This document shows positions 26,686 through 36,477 of a stretch of 64,000 nt of DNA, one piece after another. The notes beneath the pieces were generated by a model. That model worked only from the letters and a program-made list of their open reading frames with translations, was not told where the DNA came from and did not search any database. Positions within the stretch are counted from its first letter, which is position 1. Each line of letters starts with the position of its first letter. The position numbers and the translations under genes are program-made. This stretch comes from Saprospiraceae bacterium (lineage in GTDB: Bacteria; Bacteroidota; Bacteroidia; Chitinophagales; Saprospiraceae). The stretch lies in the NCBI GenBank assembly GCA_016709995.1, contig JADJLQ010000002.1:248001-312000 (forward strand), in the 5' to 3' direction.

Positions 26686-27438
26686 TCAGATTTGTTTCAA
26701 TAATTTTATGGCAGAAGCCCCCCATTTTTCATTACTAACTAAGGTCTGCAGCTCTTTTTTTGCCTCATCCATCCGATTTAGTTTTAATAAGGTCAAAGAT
26801 TTGTACCAGGTATTATCAGCAGGACTATATTGGGTGACCTTGTTAAAATGAATTAAAGCATCAGCAGGTCGGTCAACAGCCAGGTAGAGTAATCCCAGCT
26901 GGAATTGAATGCGCTGACTATTTCCATTATTTGGATAACTTAAGAGTGCTTGAATGGCTTCGTCATATTGCCCGGCCATATAATATCTATCGGCAGTGTA
27001 CAAATACTGCTCCAGCGAACCAGGAACACCATCGGGATTGGATGCACCTCTGTTAGCACTCAGCTCGGGACTGAGTGCTATGGGCGGTTTAAAGTATAGT
27101 GCATACAGGATATTGGGGTCTGTTTTTTTGTTCAACTGGTATATCAGGAGACCAAGACTAACGATTAACAAAAAACTAGCCGCCAGGCTCCAGATCTGAA
27201 TCCAGTTGGTTTTGGGGAGCGAGCCGGGTTGGGAGTGATCTGATGAAAGGTATGGTATATTCAATAAAGTGTTTCTGAAATTATTATCGAGCGAAAACTT
27301 TAAGTCTTCATGCATACGCAAACCCTCAGCCAATGCGGTATTGGTCGACAATTCTTTTTCAAAAAGCAACTTTTCTTCCCCGGTCAATTCGCCCCTGAGG
27401 TACCTTTCGATGTGGTCATATGATTCTTCTGTAGTCAT
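26686..27438 (-). CDS. membrane anti-sigma-like protein with periplasmic TPR
   Basis: 250 aa. The N-terminus (YDHIERYLRGELTGEEKLLFEKELSTNTALAEGLRMHEDL) is the helical anti-sigma motif seen in Bacteroidota, without zinc ligands. One membrane helix follows (WSLAASFLLIVSLGLLIYQL, about residues 85-104). After it comes a TPR region (YYMAGQYDEAIQALLSYP, YLAVDRPADALIHFNKV). It lies 7 bases after the sigma gene and is convergent with the CHAT gene. The topology puts the sigma-binding part inside the cell and the TPR outside the inner membrane, facing the same space as the CHAT protease. Confidence 0.75.
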   Translation of the reverse strand: MTTEESYDHIERYLRGELTGEEKLLFEKELSTNTALAEGLRMHEDLKFSLDNNFRNTLLNIPYLSSDHSQPGSLPKTNWIQIWSLAASFLLIVSLGLLIYQLNKKTDPNILYALYFKPPIALSPELSANRGASNPDGVPGSLEQYLYTADRYYMAGQYDEAIQALLSYPNNGNSQRIQFQLGLLYLAVDRPADALIHFNKVTQYSPADNTWYKSLTLLKLNRMDEAKKELQTLVSNEKWGASAIKLLKQI

Positions 27439-27445
27439 GTATAAG

Positions 27446-28039
27446 TCAGATCAATTCTGAATAAATTGGGTCCTGTTTGATTAATTTAAAGAGTTTTTCT
27501 TTGCATTCATATTTTTTCTTGCGGGCGAATCCTTCGGTGTAACCCATTTTTTCTCCAATGTTTTTCATGCTTTCCTCTTCGATGAGCGCTGCGTGCAGAA
27601 CTTTTTGGCACTCAGGGCTCAGCAGAGCTAGTTTTTCTCTATACAGTTTGATACGTGCCACCTGGTTGATATCTTCTAACAGATCAGTCATATCACTATG
27701 TACACCGACATCTCCATTTGTTACCTGTGAGTGCAGTTTTTTTCTTCTTAAAGTTTTGAACCAGTGATGCAGGCATACCTGGTGTAAATACGTGCTGAAA
27801 CTGGCTTTGTCCAGTACCAGTCCTTTACGGGTAATATTGATATACAGCGCTTCCAGACCATCCATATAATGATCCTGGGCTTCTTCGGGGCTGGCCCCAT
27901 ATTTGATCAATACTTGTTGAACTGGATTTTTAAAATGATTGAATACCCAGGCTATGATGTTGGAGTCATCCTTTTTAATCCCGGAGATAATGTCTGCATC
28001 AGTTAAGGGTATTAACTTAGTCATGCTGGTTTTGTACAT
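27446..28039 (-). CDS. ECF-like RNA polymerase sigma factor
   Basis: 197 aa. Sigma region 2 (IIAWVFNHFKNPVQQVLIKYGASPEEAQDHYMDGLEALYINI) and region 4 (LALLSPECQKVLHAALIEEESMKNIGEKMGYTEGFARKKKYECKEKLFKLI) are present. It is first in an operon with the membrane anti-sigma/TPR gene. The 73-base gap to the divergent LytTR gene holds TAAATTTTTTG, a stretched -7-like box. A second in-frame ATG five codons in is possible. It likely controls genes tied to the CHAT locus, though its targets are unknown. Confidence 0.85.
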   Translation of the reverse strand: MYKTSMTKLIPLTDADIISGIKKDDSNIIAWVFNHFKNPVQQVLIKYGASPEEAQDHYMDGLEALYINITRKGLVLDKASFSTYLHQVCLHHWFKTLRRKKLHSQVTNGDVGVHSDMTDLLEDINQVARIKLYREKLALLSPECQKVLHAALIEEESMKNIGEKMGYTEGFARKKKYECKEKLFKLIKQDPIYSELI

Positions 28040-28112
28040 GACAATTTACAAAAAATTTAGTTTGAATGGTAACAAATTGAAGTGGGGAGGTATAAAGTCT
28101 TAAAAACCCAAA

Positions 28113-28490
28113 ATGATTATGCCTACCACCAGACAAGAAAAGAAATCTTTCTGTCAAACCACCAGGGTCGCTATGCCGATGAAAGATGGATTGCGATTTA
28201 TACTGATCGAAGACATATATTATTGTCAGTCCAATGGCAATTTTGTCACCCTTCATCTCAAAAGCGGAAAAAGTTTTATAGCCTCGAAGTCCATGAAGAA
28301 AATGGAGGAATTATTGACAGCCCATCATTTCTTTAGAATCCACCACCAATACCTGGTCAATACTGCTGAAATCGTGCAATATGAAAAAGGGGATGGCGGT
28401 AATATTACATTGATGAATGGGGTGATCATCCCGGTGTCCCGGTATAAGAAGGCGGAATTTTTGAAAATAATGTTACACGGGCATGGGTAA
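28113..28490 (+). CDS. LytTR-type DNA-binding protein without receiver domain
   Basis: 125 aa. The LytTR fold is recognisable: IEDIYYCQSNGNFVTLHLKSGKSFIASKSMKKMEELL, then FFRIHHQYLVN, then GGNITLMNGVIIPVSRYKKAEFLKIM. There is no response-regulator receiver, so it is not a standard two-component regulator. It is divergently transcribed from the sigma gene and shares its promoter region. It probably regulates the CHAT/sigma locus. An ATG at 28119 is an alternative start. Confidence 0.82.
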   Translation: MIMPTTRQEKKSFCQTTRVAMPMKDGLRFILIEDIYYCQSNGNFVTLHLKSGKSFIASKSMKKMEELLTAHHFFRIHHQYLVNTAEIVQYEKGDGGNITLMNGVIIPVSRYKKAEFLKIMLHGHG

Positions 28491-28810
28491 AGGGCATTGA
28501 TCCTTTTAGACTTTGATGATTGGCAAGGATTTATTCAATTCGACTAAACTTTACTTACTTAAGCATGAATACGCTTTTGTATCGAACTACTTCTGGACAT
28601 TATGGTGTCTTCATCCTAGGTGCATCTGCTCTGGCGCAATAACATTGACCCCCAGCATTTCACGGATTAAAAGGATGGATTGGGGTTTCAGGTTTGATAG
28701 ATATCAAAAATAGATATTTAGTTATAGTATGCAATGAAAAGGGTCAGTGAACATAGCGACAAAAAATTTCCCCCTAATTTCTTACCTTGATGCGATAAAA
28801 ACCCGGAGTC
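28491..28810. other. gap without intact gene
   Basis: About 320 bases. A 25-codon ORF (28565-28642) ends YGVFILGASALAQ, which looks like a signal peptide cut off at the cleavage site, followed by a stop and then out-of-frame coding-like sequence. This may be a decayed secreted-protein gene. Nothing else is supported. Confidence 0.3.
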
Positions 28811-31282
28811 GTGACTGCCCTCAAACCTATATTATTCATCTTACTTGTAACCTTAGCTATTGCAGTATATTATTTTAAATCCGATTCACCTACTGGACAG
28901 GAAGATCCAGAATTAGTAGATATCGTCAATAAAGTAAAACAAGACCCATCAACAGTCAACCTTGAAAATTTAAATCTAAAGATCAGAGCCATCTGGACCA
29001 CTAAATGTTTTTCCTGTCATAGCTCAGAAAAAATGAAAGGGGAACTTGCCTTAGATTATTATGAAGGAGTGATGGATGGGGGTGAGGATGGACCTATTTT
29101 GATTAAAGGGAAAGCATCCAGGAGCGAAATCATCAGAAGAATAAAACTACCCCAAGGCCATCATGATGCTATGCCTTCAAAAGGTGAACCGCTTACTCCC
29201 TTTCAAATCAAAGCCATTGCATTATGGATAGATAAAGGAGCTATCTGGTCTACTCAAAAAACCAAATTGTTTTATGAAGCTCCCTTGAGTCTTGTTAAAC
29301 CTACCCTGCCAAAAAGTAAATCGTTTTCTAATCCTGTAGATATTTTGGTAGATGACTATTTCAGAAAGAATAAAATCAAATGGCCTGAGTTAATAGCTGA
29401 CGGAACTTTTATAAGAAAAGTTTTTTTGGATGTAACCGGATTATTGCCCACACCGGATGAAGTAATTATTTTCAACAATGATAAAAGTCCGGACAAAAGA
29501 GAAAAGATAGTGCATCAGTTGCTATCGAGAAACGAAGCCTATACCTTGCATTGGTTAAGCTATTGGAATGATTTACTGCGTAATGATTACAGTGGCCCGG
29601 GATTTATCACAGAAGGCAGGAAGCAAATCACCAGTTGGTTATATCATTCGCTAAAAAATGACAGCACTTATATATCTATGGTCAAAGATCTGATCCATCC
29701 CAATCCCGGATCAGAAGGGTTTATCAAAGGCATCGCATGGAGAGGAGAAGTCAATTCAAGTCAACGAACCGAAATGCAGGCTGCACAAAATGTATCACAA
29801 AGCCTTTTGGGCATCAACCTCAAATGTGCATCCTGTCATAATAGTTTTGTAAACAATATCACTTTAGAACAATCCTATGGCTTTGCCAGTATCTTTTCCA
29901 CGAAGCCACTGGAGATGCATCGATGTGATGCCCCTATCGGCAAATTTGCGCAACCAGCCTTTATATCACCTGAATTAGGAGTCATTACAGCCGATAGTTT
30001 AAATGATCGATTAGCACAGTTGGCTAACTTGATCACTCAACCATCTAATGGAAGATTGTACAGGACGATAGTCAATCGTATCTGGCATTGTTTTTTTGGT
30101 CGGGGTATTATCGGTCCCTTAGATGATATGGATCAAAAAGCATGGGATCAGAATCTATTGGATTATTTAGCTGCTGATTTTAGAGATAAGGGTACCTCTA
30201 TTAAAAATTTGATCGCATTAATGCTGACATCGAAGACTTATCAATTAGCACCGGTAGATTATGGACCCTCCAGTCGCATGAATCAACCCGGCTTTATTTT
30301 TAAAGGTCCTGCATATCGAAAAATACATGCTGAGCAAATGGCAGATGCCATTAGCCAGGTGATAGAGCCGATGTATGAGGGGGCAGCATTTGATCCCAAT
30401 AACATGAACGTACCTGCTTATTGGATCTGGCATCACACCCTAAAATATGACCGTACCGTATTACCTGAACCCGGGAAAGTGTACCTAAGAAAATCGTTTA
30501 CACTCCCTACTGCTCAAAAAATAGAATCAGCAAAATTAATCGCCACTGCCGATTACAAATTCACTGCATATTTAAACGGGCACGAAATCCTCCACGGCAC
30601 CGATATTCGGAAATTTACCACGACAGATATCTCAGCGTATTTACAAGCTGGCAAAAATATAGTTGCCATAGAAGCCGAAAATGATGGCTTTATGGCTAAT
30701 CCCGCAGGAGTCTTAGTACATGCCCGTATTATTTCTGATCGACAGGATACGATTAACATTTATTCTGATGATTCATGGCTTAGCACGGATAGTATAGCGA
30801 ATGCTTCCTGGAATCAAATTGTTTTTAATGACGGATCGTGGAAAAAGGCATATCGATATGCAAGTTTTAATAAAAGTCCATGGGGAAAATTTATTCGGTT
30901 TAATATCGATGGCAGTCAGCAGTATTTAATGCGAGCTTCACAGGTAAAAGCAGATCCTTTTCAATTGGCTATGGGCAGGCCTACCCGTGAAAATGTAACA
31001 ACCCGAAGAAACGAAGAACCCGGATTACTTCAATCCATCACATTGACTAATCATCCGCTGATGCATCAACGGATAGCAGAAGGCGCGCTTCGATGGTCAG
31101 AAAAATATAGATCCGATACAGATGAACTCATTCGCCAGTTATATTTATCCTTACTGTGCCGGCTACCGGATAGCAAGGAATTGGCTACAATGAATAACTT
31201 TTTAAAAATGGCCGACAATAAGACTGGAGTAGAGGATTTGATTTGGGGAATATTTGTTTCACCGGAATTCCAATTTATATGA
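28811..31282 (+). CDS. PSCyt1/DUF1549/DUF1553 cytochrome-type protein
   Basis: 823 aa, GTG start, with an N-terminal signal/anchor (PILFILLVTLAIAVYYF). Domain order: planctomycete-type cytochrome (TTKCFSCHSSEKMKGELALDYYEG, haem motif CFSCH), DUF1549 (about 165-370, with a second CxxCH, KCASCHNS), DUF1553 (RLYRTIVNRIWHCFFGRGIIGPLDDMD). A beta-sandwich insertion (about 550-690, KFTAYLNGHEILHGTDIRKF) splits DUF1553. It overlaps the DUF1501 gene by 4 bases. These pairs are common in Planctomycetes and some Bacteroidota that degrade complex glycans; an electron-transfer or sugar-oxidation role is inferred. Confidence 0.85.
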   Translation: MTALKPILFILLVTLAIAVYYFKSDSPTGQEDPELVDIVNKVKQDPSTVNLENLNLKIRAIWTTKCFSCHSSEKMKGELALDYYEGVMDGGEDGPILIKGKASRSEIIRRIKLPQGHHDAMPSKGEPLTPFQIKAIALWIDKGAIWSTQKTKLFYEAPLSLVKPTLPKSKSFSNPVDILVDDYFRKNKIKWPELIADGTFIRKVFLDVTGLLPTPDEVIIFNNDKSPDKREKIVHQLLSRNEAYTLHWLSYWNDLLRNDYSGPGFITEGRKQITSWLYHSLKNDSTYISMVKDLIHPNPGSEGFIKGIAWRGEVNSSQRTEMQAAQNVSQSLLGINLKCASCHNSFVNNITLEQSYGFASIFSTKPLEMHRCDAPIGKFAQPAFISPELGVITADSLNDRLAQLANLITQPSNGRLYRTIVNRIWHCFFGRGIIGPLDDMDQKAWDQNLLDYLAADFRDKGTSIKNLIALMLTSKTYQLAPVDYGPSSRMNQPGFIFKGPAYRKIHAEQMADAISQVIEPMYEGAAFDPNNMNVPAYWIWHHTLKYDRTVLPEPGKVYLRKSFTLPTAQKIESAKLIATADYKFTAYLNGHEILHGTDIRKFTTTDISAYLQAGKNIVAIEAENDGFMANPAGVLVHARIISDRQDTINIYSDDSWLSTDSIANASWNQIVFNDGSWKKAYRYASFNKSPWGKFIRFNIDGSQQYLMRASQVKADPFQLAMGRPTRENVTTRRNEEPGLLQSITLTNHPLMHQRIAEGALRWSEKYRSDTDELIRQLYLSLLCRLPDSKELATMNNFLKMADNKTGVEDLIWGIFVSPEFQFI

Positions 31283-32703
31283 ACAATGATCTAACCCGCC
31301 GCGAGTTTTTGGAAAAAATGAAGCAAGCCACCCTGGCTTCACTTGCTACAGGCATTTCCACAAGTTCATTTTTGACTTCATGTAGTGCTCGCCAAAAATT
31401 AAATGCTACTGCAGACTCAGTAATCTTATTATGGATGGCCGGTGGCATGGCCCATACAGAAACTTTTGATCCCAAAACGTACACACCATTCAATACAGGA
31501 ATGGAGAGCAAATCGGTAATCAGTACATTTAAATCTATACCTACTGCATTGGATGGCGTTCAATTTTCTGAAGGTCTCGAAGGCATAGCCAGTACTATGG
31601 ACAAGGGTACACTGATCCGATCCTATCGCGCAGCAGATTTGGGTTTTATTTTGCATACCCGACATCAATATCATTGGCATACCTGCTATCAACCTCCCCA
31701 AGCTTTTCAACCACCGCATATCGGTGCATGGATCGCTAAGGAACTCGGATCTAAGAATGGAATCATACCGCCCTTTATAGACATTGGCCAACGATTTACT
31801 GTAGGTGAAGGCGAAGAATTAAAAGCATTTCACTCCGCGGGATTCCTGGGATCGGAATATGCGCCATTTATCATACCTGATCCAGAAGCCGGGCTAGAAA
31901 GTATTTCACCGCCACCCGGCATGGATTTAAAGCGATTCGAACGAAGGCAAAAATTATTTAAGGATATAGCAGAGCAAGGTCCCTTGAGTCATGCACATGA
32001 ATATCAACAGGAATCCTACATCCGGTCTATGGAAAAGTCATATGCTTTATTAAAATCACCAGAAGCCAAAGCCTTTGACCTCAGCCAGGAACCCAAAGAA
32101 GCATATGCTCAATACAATACCGGCCGGTTTGGCTTAGGTTGTCTCATGGCTAAGCGACTCGTGGAGCGCGGAGCACGATTTGTCAGTGTCACCACTGAAT
32201 ATGAGCCCTTCCTCGGGTGGGATACCCATGAAAACGGACATGCCCGCATGGTAAAGATGAAGGAAGCTATCGACCGACCCATCAGTACTTTGATCCATGA
32301 TTTGCATCAGTCAGGTTTATTAGATCGTACCCTCGTTATTCTGGCCTCAGAGTTTAGTCGTGACATGCTTACCGAAGGCAGACCAGGTTCTAAAGTAAAA
32401 GACCAGGTAGTGGTACCCGATAAAATCACTGAACCCAAACACTATGGTATGCATCGTCACTTTACGGAGGGATGTAGTATGCTACTATGGGGCGGTGGTA
32501 TTAAGAAAGGTCATGTGATCGGGCAGACTGCTACCGAAAGACCCTTCAGCGCTATTACTGAGCCCATCGTGATAGACCAGGTACATCAGACGATCTATCA
32601 AGCCATGGGTATATCTCCGGAGACTAATTATGTGGTGGAGGCGAGGCCGTTTTATACGACACCGGATGGAAAGGGGAAGAGTATTGAGGGGGTGTTTGGG
32701 TAG
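31279..32703 (+). CDS. DUF1501 Tat-exported sulfatase-like protein
   Basis: 474 aa from the ATG at 31279, which overlaps the upstream stop (ATGA); an upstream TTG would run into the neighbouring gene. The N-terminus has a twin-arginine signal, LTRREFLEKMKQATLASLATG, with Cys at TSCSA suggesting a lipoprotein. DUF1501 (PF07394) motifs follow: LLWMAGGMAHTETFDPK, then FVSVTTEYEPFLGWDTHENG and VILASEFSRD. The fold is alkaline-phosphatase/sulfatase-like. It is the obligate partner of the DUF1553 protein. Substrate unknown. Confidence 0.87.
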   Translation: MNNDLTRREFLEKMKQATLASLATGISTSSFLTSCSARQKLNATADSVILLWMAGGMAHTETFDPKTYTPFNTGMESKSVISTFKSIPTALDGVQFSEGLEGIASTMDKGTLIRSYRAADLGFILHTRHQYHWHTCYQPPQAFQPPHIGAWIAKELGSKNGIIPPFIDIGQRFTVGEGEELKAFHSAGFLGSEYAPFIIPDPEAGLESISPPPGMDLKRFERRQKLFKDIAEQGPLSHAHEYQQESYIRSMEKSYALLKSPEAKAFDLSQEPKEAYAQYNTGRFGLGCLMAKRLVERGARFVSVTTEYEPFLGWDTHENGHARMVKMKEAIDRPISTLIHDLHQSGLLDRTLVILASEFSRDMLTEGRPGSKVKDQVVVPDKITEPKHYGMHRHFTEGCSMLLWGGGIKKGHVIGQTATERPFSAITEPIVIDQVHQTIYQAMGISPETNYVVEARPFYTTPDGKGKSIEGVFG

Positions 32704-32772
32704 GCTACATTTCTAACCCATATGCTATACCAGGATAGCCATAACAGTAAGAGAAGGATTGCGATTTAAATG

Positions 32773-34278
32773 TTATTGCACCATCACAATCACCCGCTGA
32801 TACCTCGTCAAAGCAGGCACCCCATCATCCGTGCCCTCTGCGATAAAATGAAAAGTATCTCCTTTGACTGCCGTTACAGGTATTTTAATCAGGGCTTTTC
32901 CAGCATTGTTTTGCTGCAAAGTTGCGACTGATTCGCTGTGACCGACTTCTTTGTAGTTCCACCATTTGATTTGGACTTTATTTTTATCCGGATCGGAGTA
33001 GCTGGCTTGTAGTTTTAATTTTTTACCCGGAGATGCGGATATAATTTTTTTATGGACCATGATCTGCGGGGGATGATTGGCTTCAGAATATTTTTTCACA
33101 CACCAATCAGCGCGGGAGGCAAAATCTTGTTGAAGTGCCGGCAGCCAACGGGTTTGAGGATAAGCAGGATCAAATTTTTGAGTATAAGGATTGAGTTCAG
33201 CTACCAGATCACCGTCTTCCCAACGCGAAGGATCGACCCAGGATTGTATCAGGCGGCCGCCCCAGCCTCCGTATTCCGGATGATCCAGGTTATCAAGTCC
33301 GACATCTACCAGGTGTAGAAATGCAGGCGAGTCACCTTCAGAAATAAAGTCATATTTTTCAAAACTACCCCAATAGGTATTTTTTAATTTTGTGGGATCT
33401 CCGTGAATGTGTTCGTCGTCACCAGCTTGTTTCTGACCATCTCCATAACTGTAATACATTTTGGTCAAAGGGCCGTGGCCCTGTATGATTTGCTCACTCA
33501 TGAATTTTCCCTCGAGGTAGGTTTGCATTTCCTGCGGTACCTGCCGCTTCCAGGGATAAGCGAGACAGGCAAACTGGTGTGCATTGTACATGACTTTAAT
33601 ACCGGGCCAATGTGGAGCAATATATTTTTTGTAGGTAGCATCCTGATCCAGTATGGTAAATAAAATAGTTTTTTGACAGACCTTTTGATAAATAACTTTC
33701 CATTGGTTGCTGTCTTGATATTCAGCCTCGATGGATTTTAAGGCACGTGCGACAGTATTGGTGCCACCCCAGACTTGAATGTATACCGGTGAAGGATCAT
33801 TAGCCAATAAGAGCGCTTTAATAAAATCAGAGCCTTCCGTATCCTGATTCATTTCTCCTTCAAAATCTATATTGCCCACTTTGATCAGGCTGCGTAAATA
33901 ATCAGCAGTTGGAAATCTCCGGTCATGGGTACTCAAATTGGGATATACTTGTTCATAGGCGTCTATCAACCCTTGCATCCATTGAGTACCGGGCCAGCGA
34001 AGCGAGGTCTTTTGTCCATATAACTTTTTGGTCATCTCCATCTCAGATATAAATGGTGTGCCGTGATCATCACCTTTGTAGTGCCACATCGAAGCACTGT
34101 AGATGAGTCCTTCCAGCTTATACTCATTGGCATACAATAACATCCTGATGAAAGAATCTACATCATCGATCTCCCCGTCGGTGGTGACGATTGTGCGGGG
34201 CTGGACAGACAGGGTAGACTGGCTCATCACGATCGTAGAGGTCATCAACAAGAGTAGGAGTAATGAATGTTTTGCCAT
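32773..34278 (-). CDS. DUF1593 secreted nucleoside-hydrolase-like protein
   Basis: 501 aa with a signal peptide (LLLLLLMTSTIVMSQS). PRTIVTTDGEIDDVDSFIRMLLYANEYKLEGLIYSASMWH is the start of DUF1593 (PF07632), whose acidic cluster DGEIDDVDS resembles the calcium site of nucleoside hydrolases. A beta-sandwich domain closes the protein (DPDKNKVQIKWWNYKEVG...GTDDGVPALTRYQRVIV). The length is normal. Likely a periplasmic glycan- or glycoside-acting enzyme; specificity unknown. Confidence 0.85.
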   Translation of the reverse strand: MAKHSLLLLLLMTSTIVMSQSTLSVQPRTIVTTDGEIDDVDSFIRMLLYANEYKLEGLIYSASMWHYKGDDHGTPFISEMEMTKKLYGQKTSLRWPGTQWMQGLIDAYEQVYPNLSTHDRRFPTADYLRSLIKVGNIDFEGEMNQDTEGSDFIKALLLANDPSPVYIQVWGGTNTVARALKSIEAEYQDSNQWKVIYQKVCQKTILFTILDQDATYKKYIAPHWPGIKVMYNAHQFACLAYPWKRQVPQEMQTYLEGKFMSEQIIQGHGPLTKMYYSYGDGQKQAGDDEHIHGDPTKLKNTYWGSFEKYDFISEGDSPAFLHLVDVGLDNLDHPEYGGWGGRLIQSWVDPSRWEDGDLVAELNPYTQKFDPAYPQTRWLPALQQDFASRADWCVKKYSEANHPPQIMVHKKIISASPGKKLKLQASYSDPDKNKVQIKWWNYKEVGHSESVATLQQNNAGKALIKIPVTAVKGDTFHFIAEGTDDGVPALTRYQRVIVMVQ

Positions 34279-34468
34279 GCAAGTGCTAAGTTAATGCACC
34301 TTATCTTTACTTTATACCCGATCTATACTTCTACTGGGTGACAGCATTTTTTTATTAAGGGGAATTTCGTTTGTCATAACGAACTTTATGGCTAGCCTTT
34401 CCGATAGTTTTTAAAAATAAGTTACATTTAAAGCTTTTTTGTATAAGCAACTATCGGGTTTATTGACA

Positions 34469-36421
34469 ATGGAATTATCTCATGAACAAAAAAAAGCCTG
34501 GACTACAGGTGGCGTATTGATTGCACTGGGTATAGTCTTTGGGGATATCGGCACCTCTCCACTCTATGTGATACAGGCTATAGTTGGTGATCGGCTAGTC
34601 ACTAAAGAACTTTTATATGGTGGAGTATCCTGCGTGTTCTGGACCTTATTTATAATATCTACTGTCAAATACGTTATTCTTGCTTTAAACGCGGACAATA
34701 ATGGAGAGGGTGGCATATTTGCCCTTTACGCGCGCGTGCGCAGGTACAATCCCAAGTTGGTGATCTATCCGGCCATGATCGGTTGTGCGACCTTGATCGC
34801 AGATGGATTCATCACACCACCGGTCTCCATCTCTTCTGCGGTGGAAGGTATCCATGTGCTCTATCCGAATGTAGAAATCAATACCATTCCCATTGTCATG
34901 ACGATCATCGTCTTATTATTTGCATTTCAGCAAGTGGGTACCCGCATTGTGGGCCTGGCTTTTGGTCCAATTATGTTGATTTGGTTTTTAATGTTAGGGG
35001 TATTGGGTCTCGTTTCACTTATGCACCATCCAGCTATCTTGCAAGCAATCAATCCACGATATGCGGTCGAACTACTGACACAATATCCTAAAGGCTTTTG
35101 GCTATTGGGATCTGTTTTTTTATGCACCACTGGAGCAGAAGCACTTTATTCAGATCTGGGTCACTGTGGCAAGACCAATATTCGGATCAGTTGGGGATTT
35201 GTCTGGATTATGTTATTACTCAACTATTTTGGTCAGTCGGCCTGGGTCCTAAGTAATTTTGATGGTCAGCTTCTCAGTGAAAATCAACGGATCTTCTACG
35301 CTTTGATGCCGTCGTGGTTTCTCCCTATCGGTCTATTCATAGCCACCTTGGCGGCTATCATAGCCAGCCAGGCATTAATATCTGGTGTTTTTACCCTGGT
35401 CAATGAGGCGATGAAGCTAAAACTTTGGCTAAAGATGAAAGTCAACCATCCGACAGATTGGCTTGGCCAGGTCTATATTCCTGGTATCAACTGGGTCCTC
35501 ATGATTGGCTGCCTGATCGTGGTGCTGTTTTTCAAAAAATCATCCAATATGGAGGCTGCCTATGGCCTTGCGATCACGATCGACATGATGATGACCTCTT
35601 TGCTCCTGGGATTCTTTTACCGAATTAAACTGCATCGGTTTGTATTGCCATTTATAGGTACAGTCCTTTTGATAGGTTTAGAAATCGTTTTTTTAGTAGC
35701 CAACCTGGATAAGTTTGCCCATGGTGGTTGGTTTACCTTTTTGATTGCTTTAGTGATCACGAGCATCGTCTATGTACTTTACAACGCTGACCTCATAAGA
35801 CATAAATTGGCTCGGTTTGTCCCGGTGAGTGATTATACCAAGATTATAGATGAATTAAACGACGATCACTCTATACCCAAAGAGTCCAGCCACCTGGTCT
35901 ACCTGGCCATGACCAATAGTGAAAAAAAGATAGATACCAATATCATTCACTCCATCATGAAGAAAAAACCAAAGCGGGCTGATGTATATTGGTTTTTGCA
36001 CGTTGATACCACCGATGAGCCCTATACCAGGTCCTATCACGTGGAGAGTATCGTACCACGGCAGATCATCTTTATCAAACTCCGACTTGGGTTCAAGGTA
36101 GAGCAGCGAATCAACAGTATGTTTTTTAAAATAGTGAAGGACATGGCTCATAATGGAGAGGTGGATATCAAAAGTCCCTATCCGGCACTTCGAGGTTTGG
36201 ATCAGATGGGTGATTTTAAATTTATTATTACCCACAATAGGGTCTCTGTAGACAGCGAGCTCTCCGACCTGGAGCGATGGATCATCCGCAGCTATCGTTT
36301 AATCAAAAGGTTTAGTCTATCTGCTGTGGAAGACTTTGGCCTTGAGACAGCCAATGTGCAGGAGGAGTTGATCCCGATCTATGTGGGGACTAAGAAAGAA
36401 GTGTTGCTGACCAGGGAGTGA
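34469..36421 (+). CDS. kup: Kup-type potassium uptake transporter
   Basis: About 650 aa from the ATG at 34469; a TTG 30 bases upstream is less likely. It has 12 membrane helices. ALGIVFGDIGTSPLYVIQAI and ADNNGEGGIFALYARVRRY are the conserved KUP/HAK/KT motifs. The C-terminal cytoplasmic part (about 460-650) is complete. It mediates proton-coupled K+ uptake across the inner membrane. It is divergent from the DUF1593 gene and followed by a small DUF4287 gene. Confidence 0.92.
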   Translation: MELSHEQKKAWTTGGVLIALGIVFGDIGTSPLYVIQAIVGDRLVTKELLYGGVSCVFWTLFIISTVKYVILALNADNNGEGGIFALYARVRRYNPKLVIYPAMIGCATLIADGFITPPVSISSAVEGIHVLYPNVEINTIPIVMTIIVLLFAFQQVGTRIVGLAFGPIMLIWFLMLGVLGLVSLMHHPAILQAINPRYAVELLTQYPKGFWLLGSVFLCTTGAEALYSDLGHCGKTNIRISWGFVWIMLLLNYFGQSAWVLSNFDGQLLSENQRIFYALMPSWFLPIGLFIATLAAIIASQALISGVFTLVNEAMKLKLWLKMKVNHPTDWLGQVYIPGINWVLMIGCLIVVLFFKKSSNMEAAYGLAITIDMMMTSLLLGFFYRIKLHRFVLPFIGTVLLIGLEIVFLVANLDKFAHGGWFTFLIALVITSIVYVLYNADLIRHKLARFVPVSDYTKIIDELNDDHSIPKESSHLVYLAMTNSEKKIDTNIIHSIMKKKPKRADVYWFLHVDTTDEPYTRSYHVESIVPRQIIFIKLRLGFKVEQRINSMFFKIVKDMAHNGEVDIKSPYPALRGLDQMGDFKFIITHNRVSVDSELSDLERWIIRSYRLIKRFSLSAVEDFGLETANVQEELIPIYVGTKKEVLLTRE

Positions 36422-36477
36422 AGAAAATGAAGACTTGCACTGATAACTAAAGCCTAATAACGCATAACAAAAATCAT

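Noticed and set aside
28082..28336. 84-codon plus frame overlapping the LytTR gene start
   Set aside because: The LytTR frame (28113-28490) has the domain; the other frame has no similarity.
31243..31278. TTG start extending the DUF1501 protein upstream
   Set aside because: It would add residues before a perfect twin-arginine signal; the ATG at 31279 is coupled to the upstream stop.
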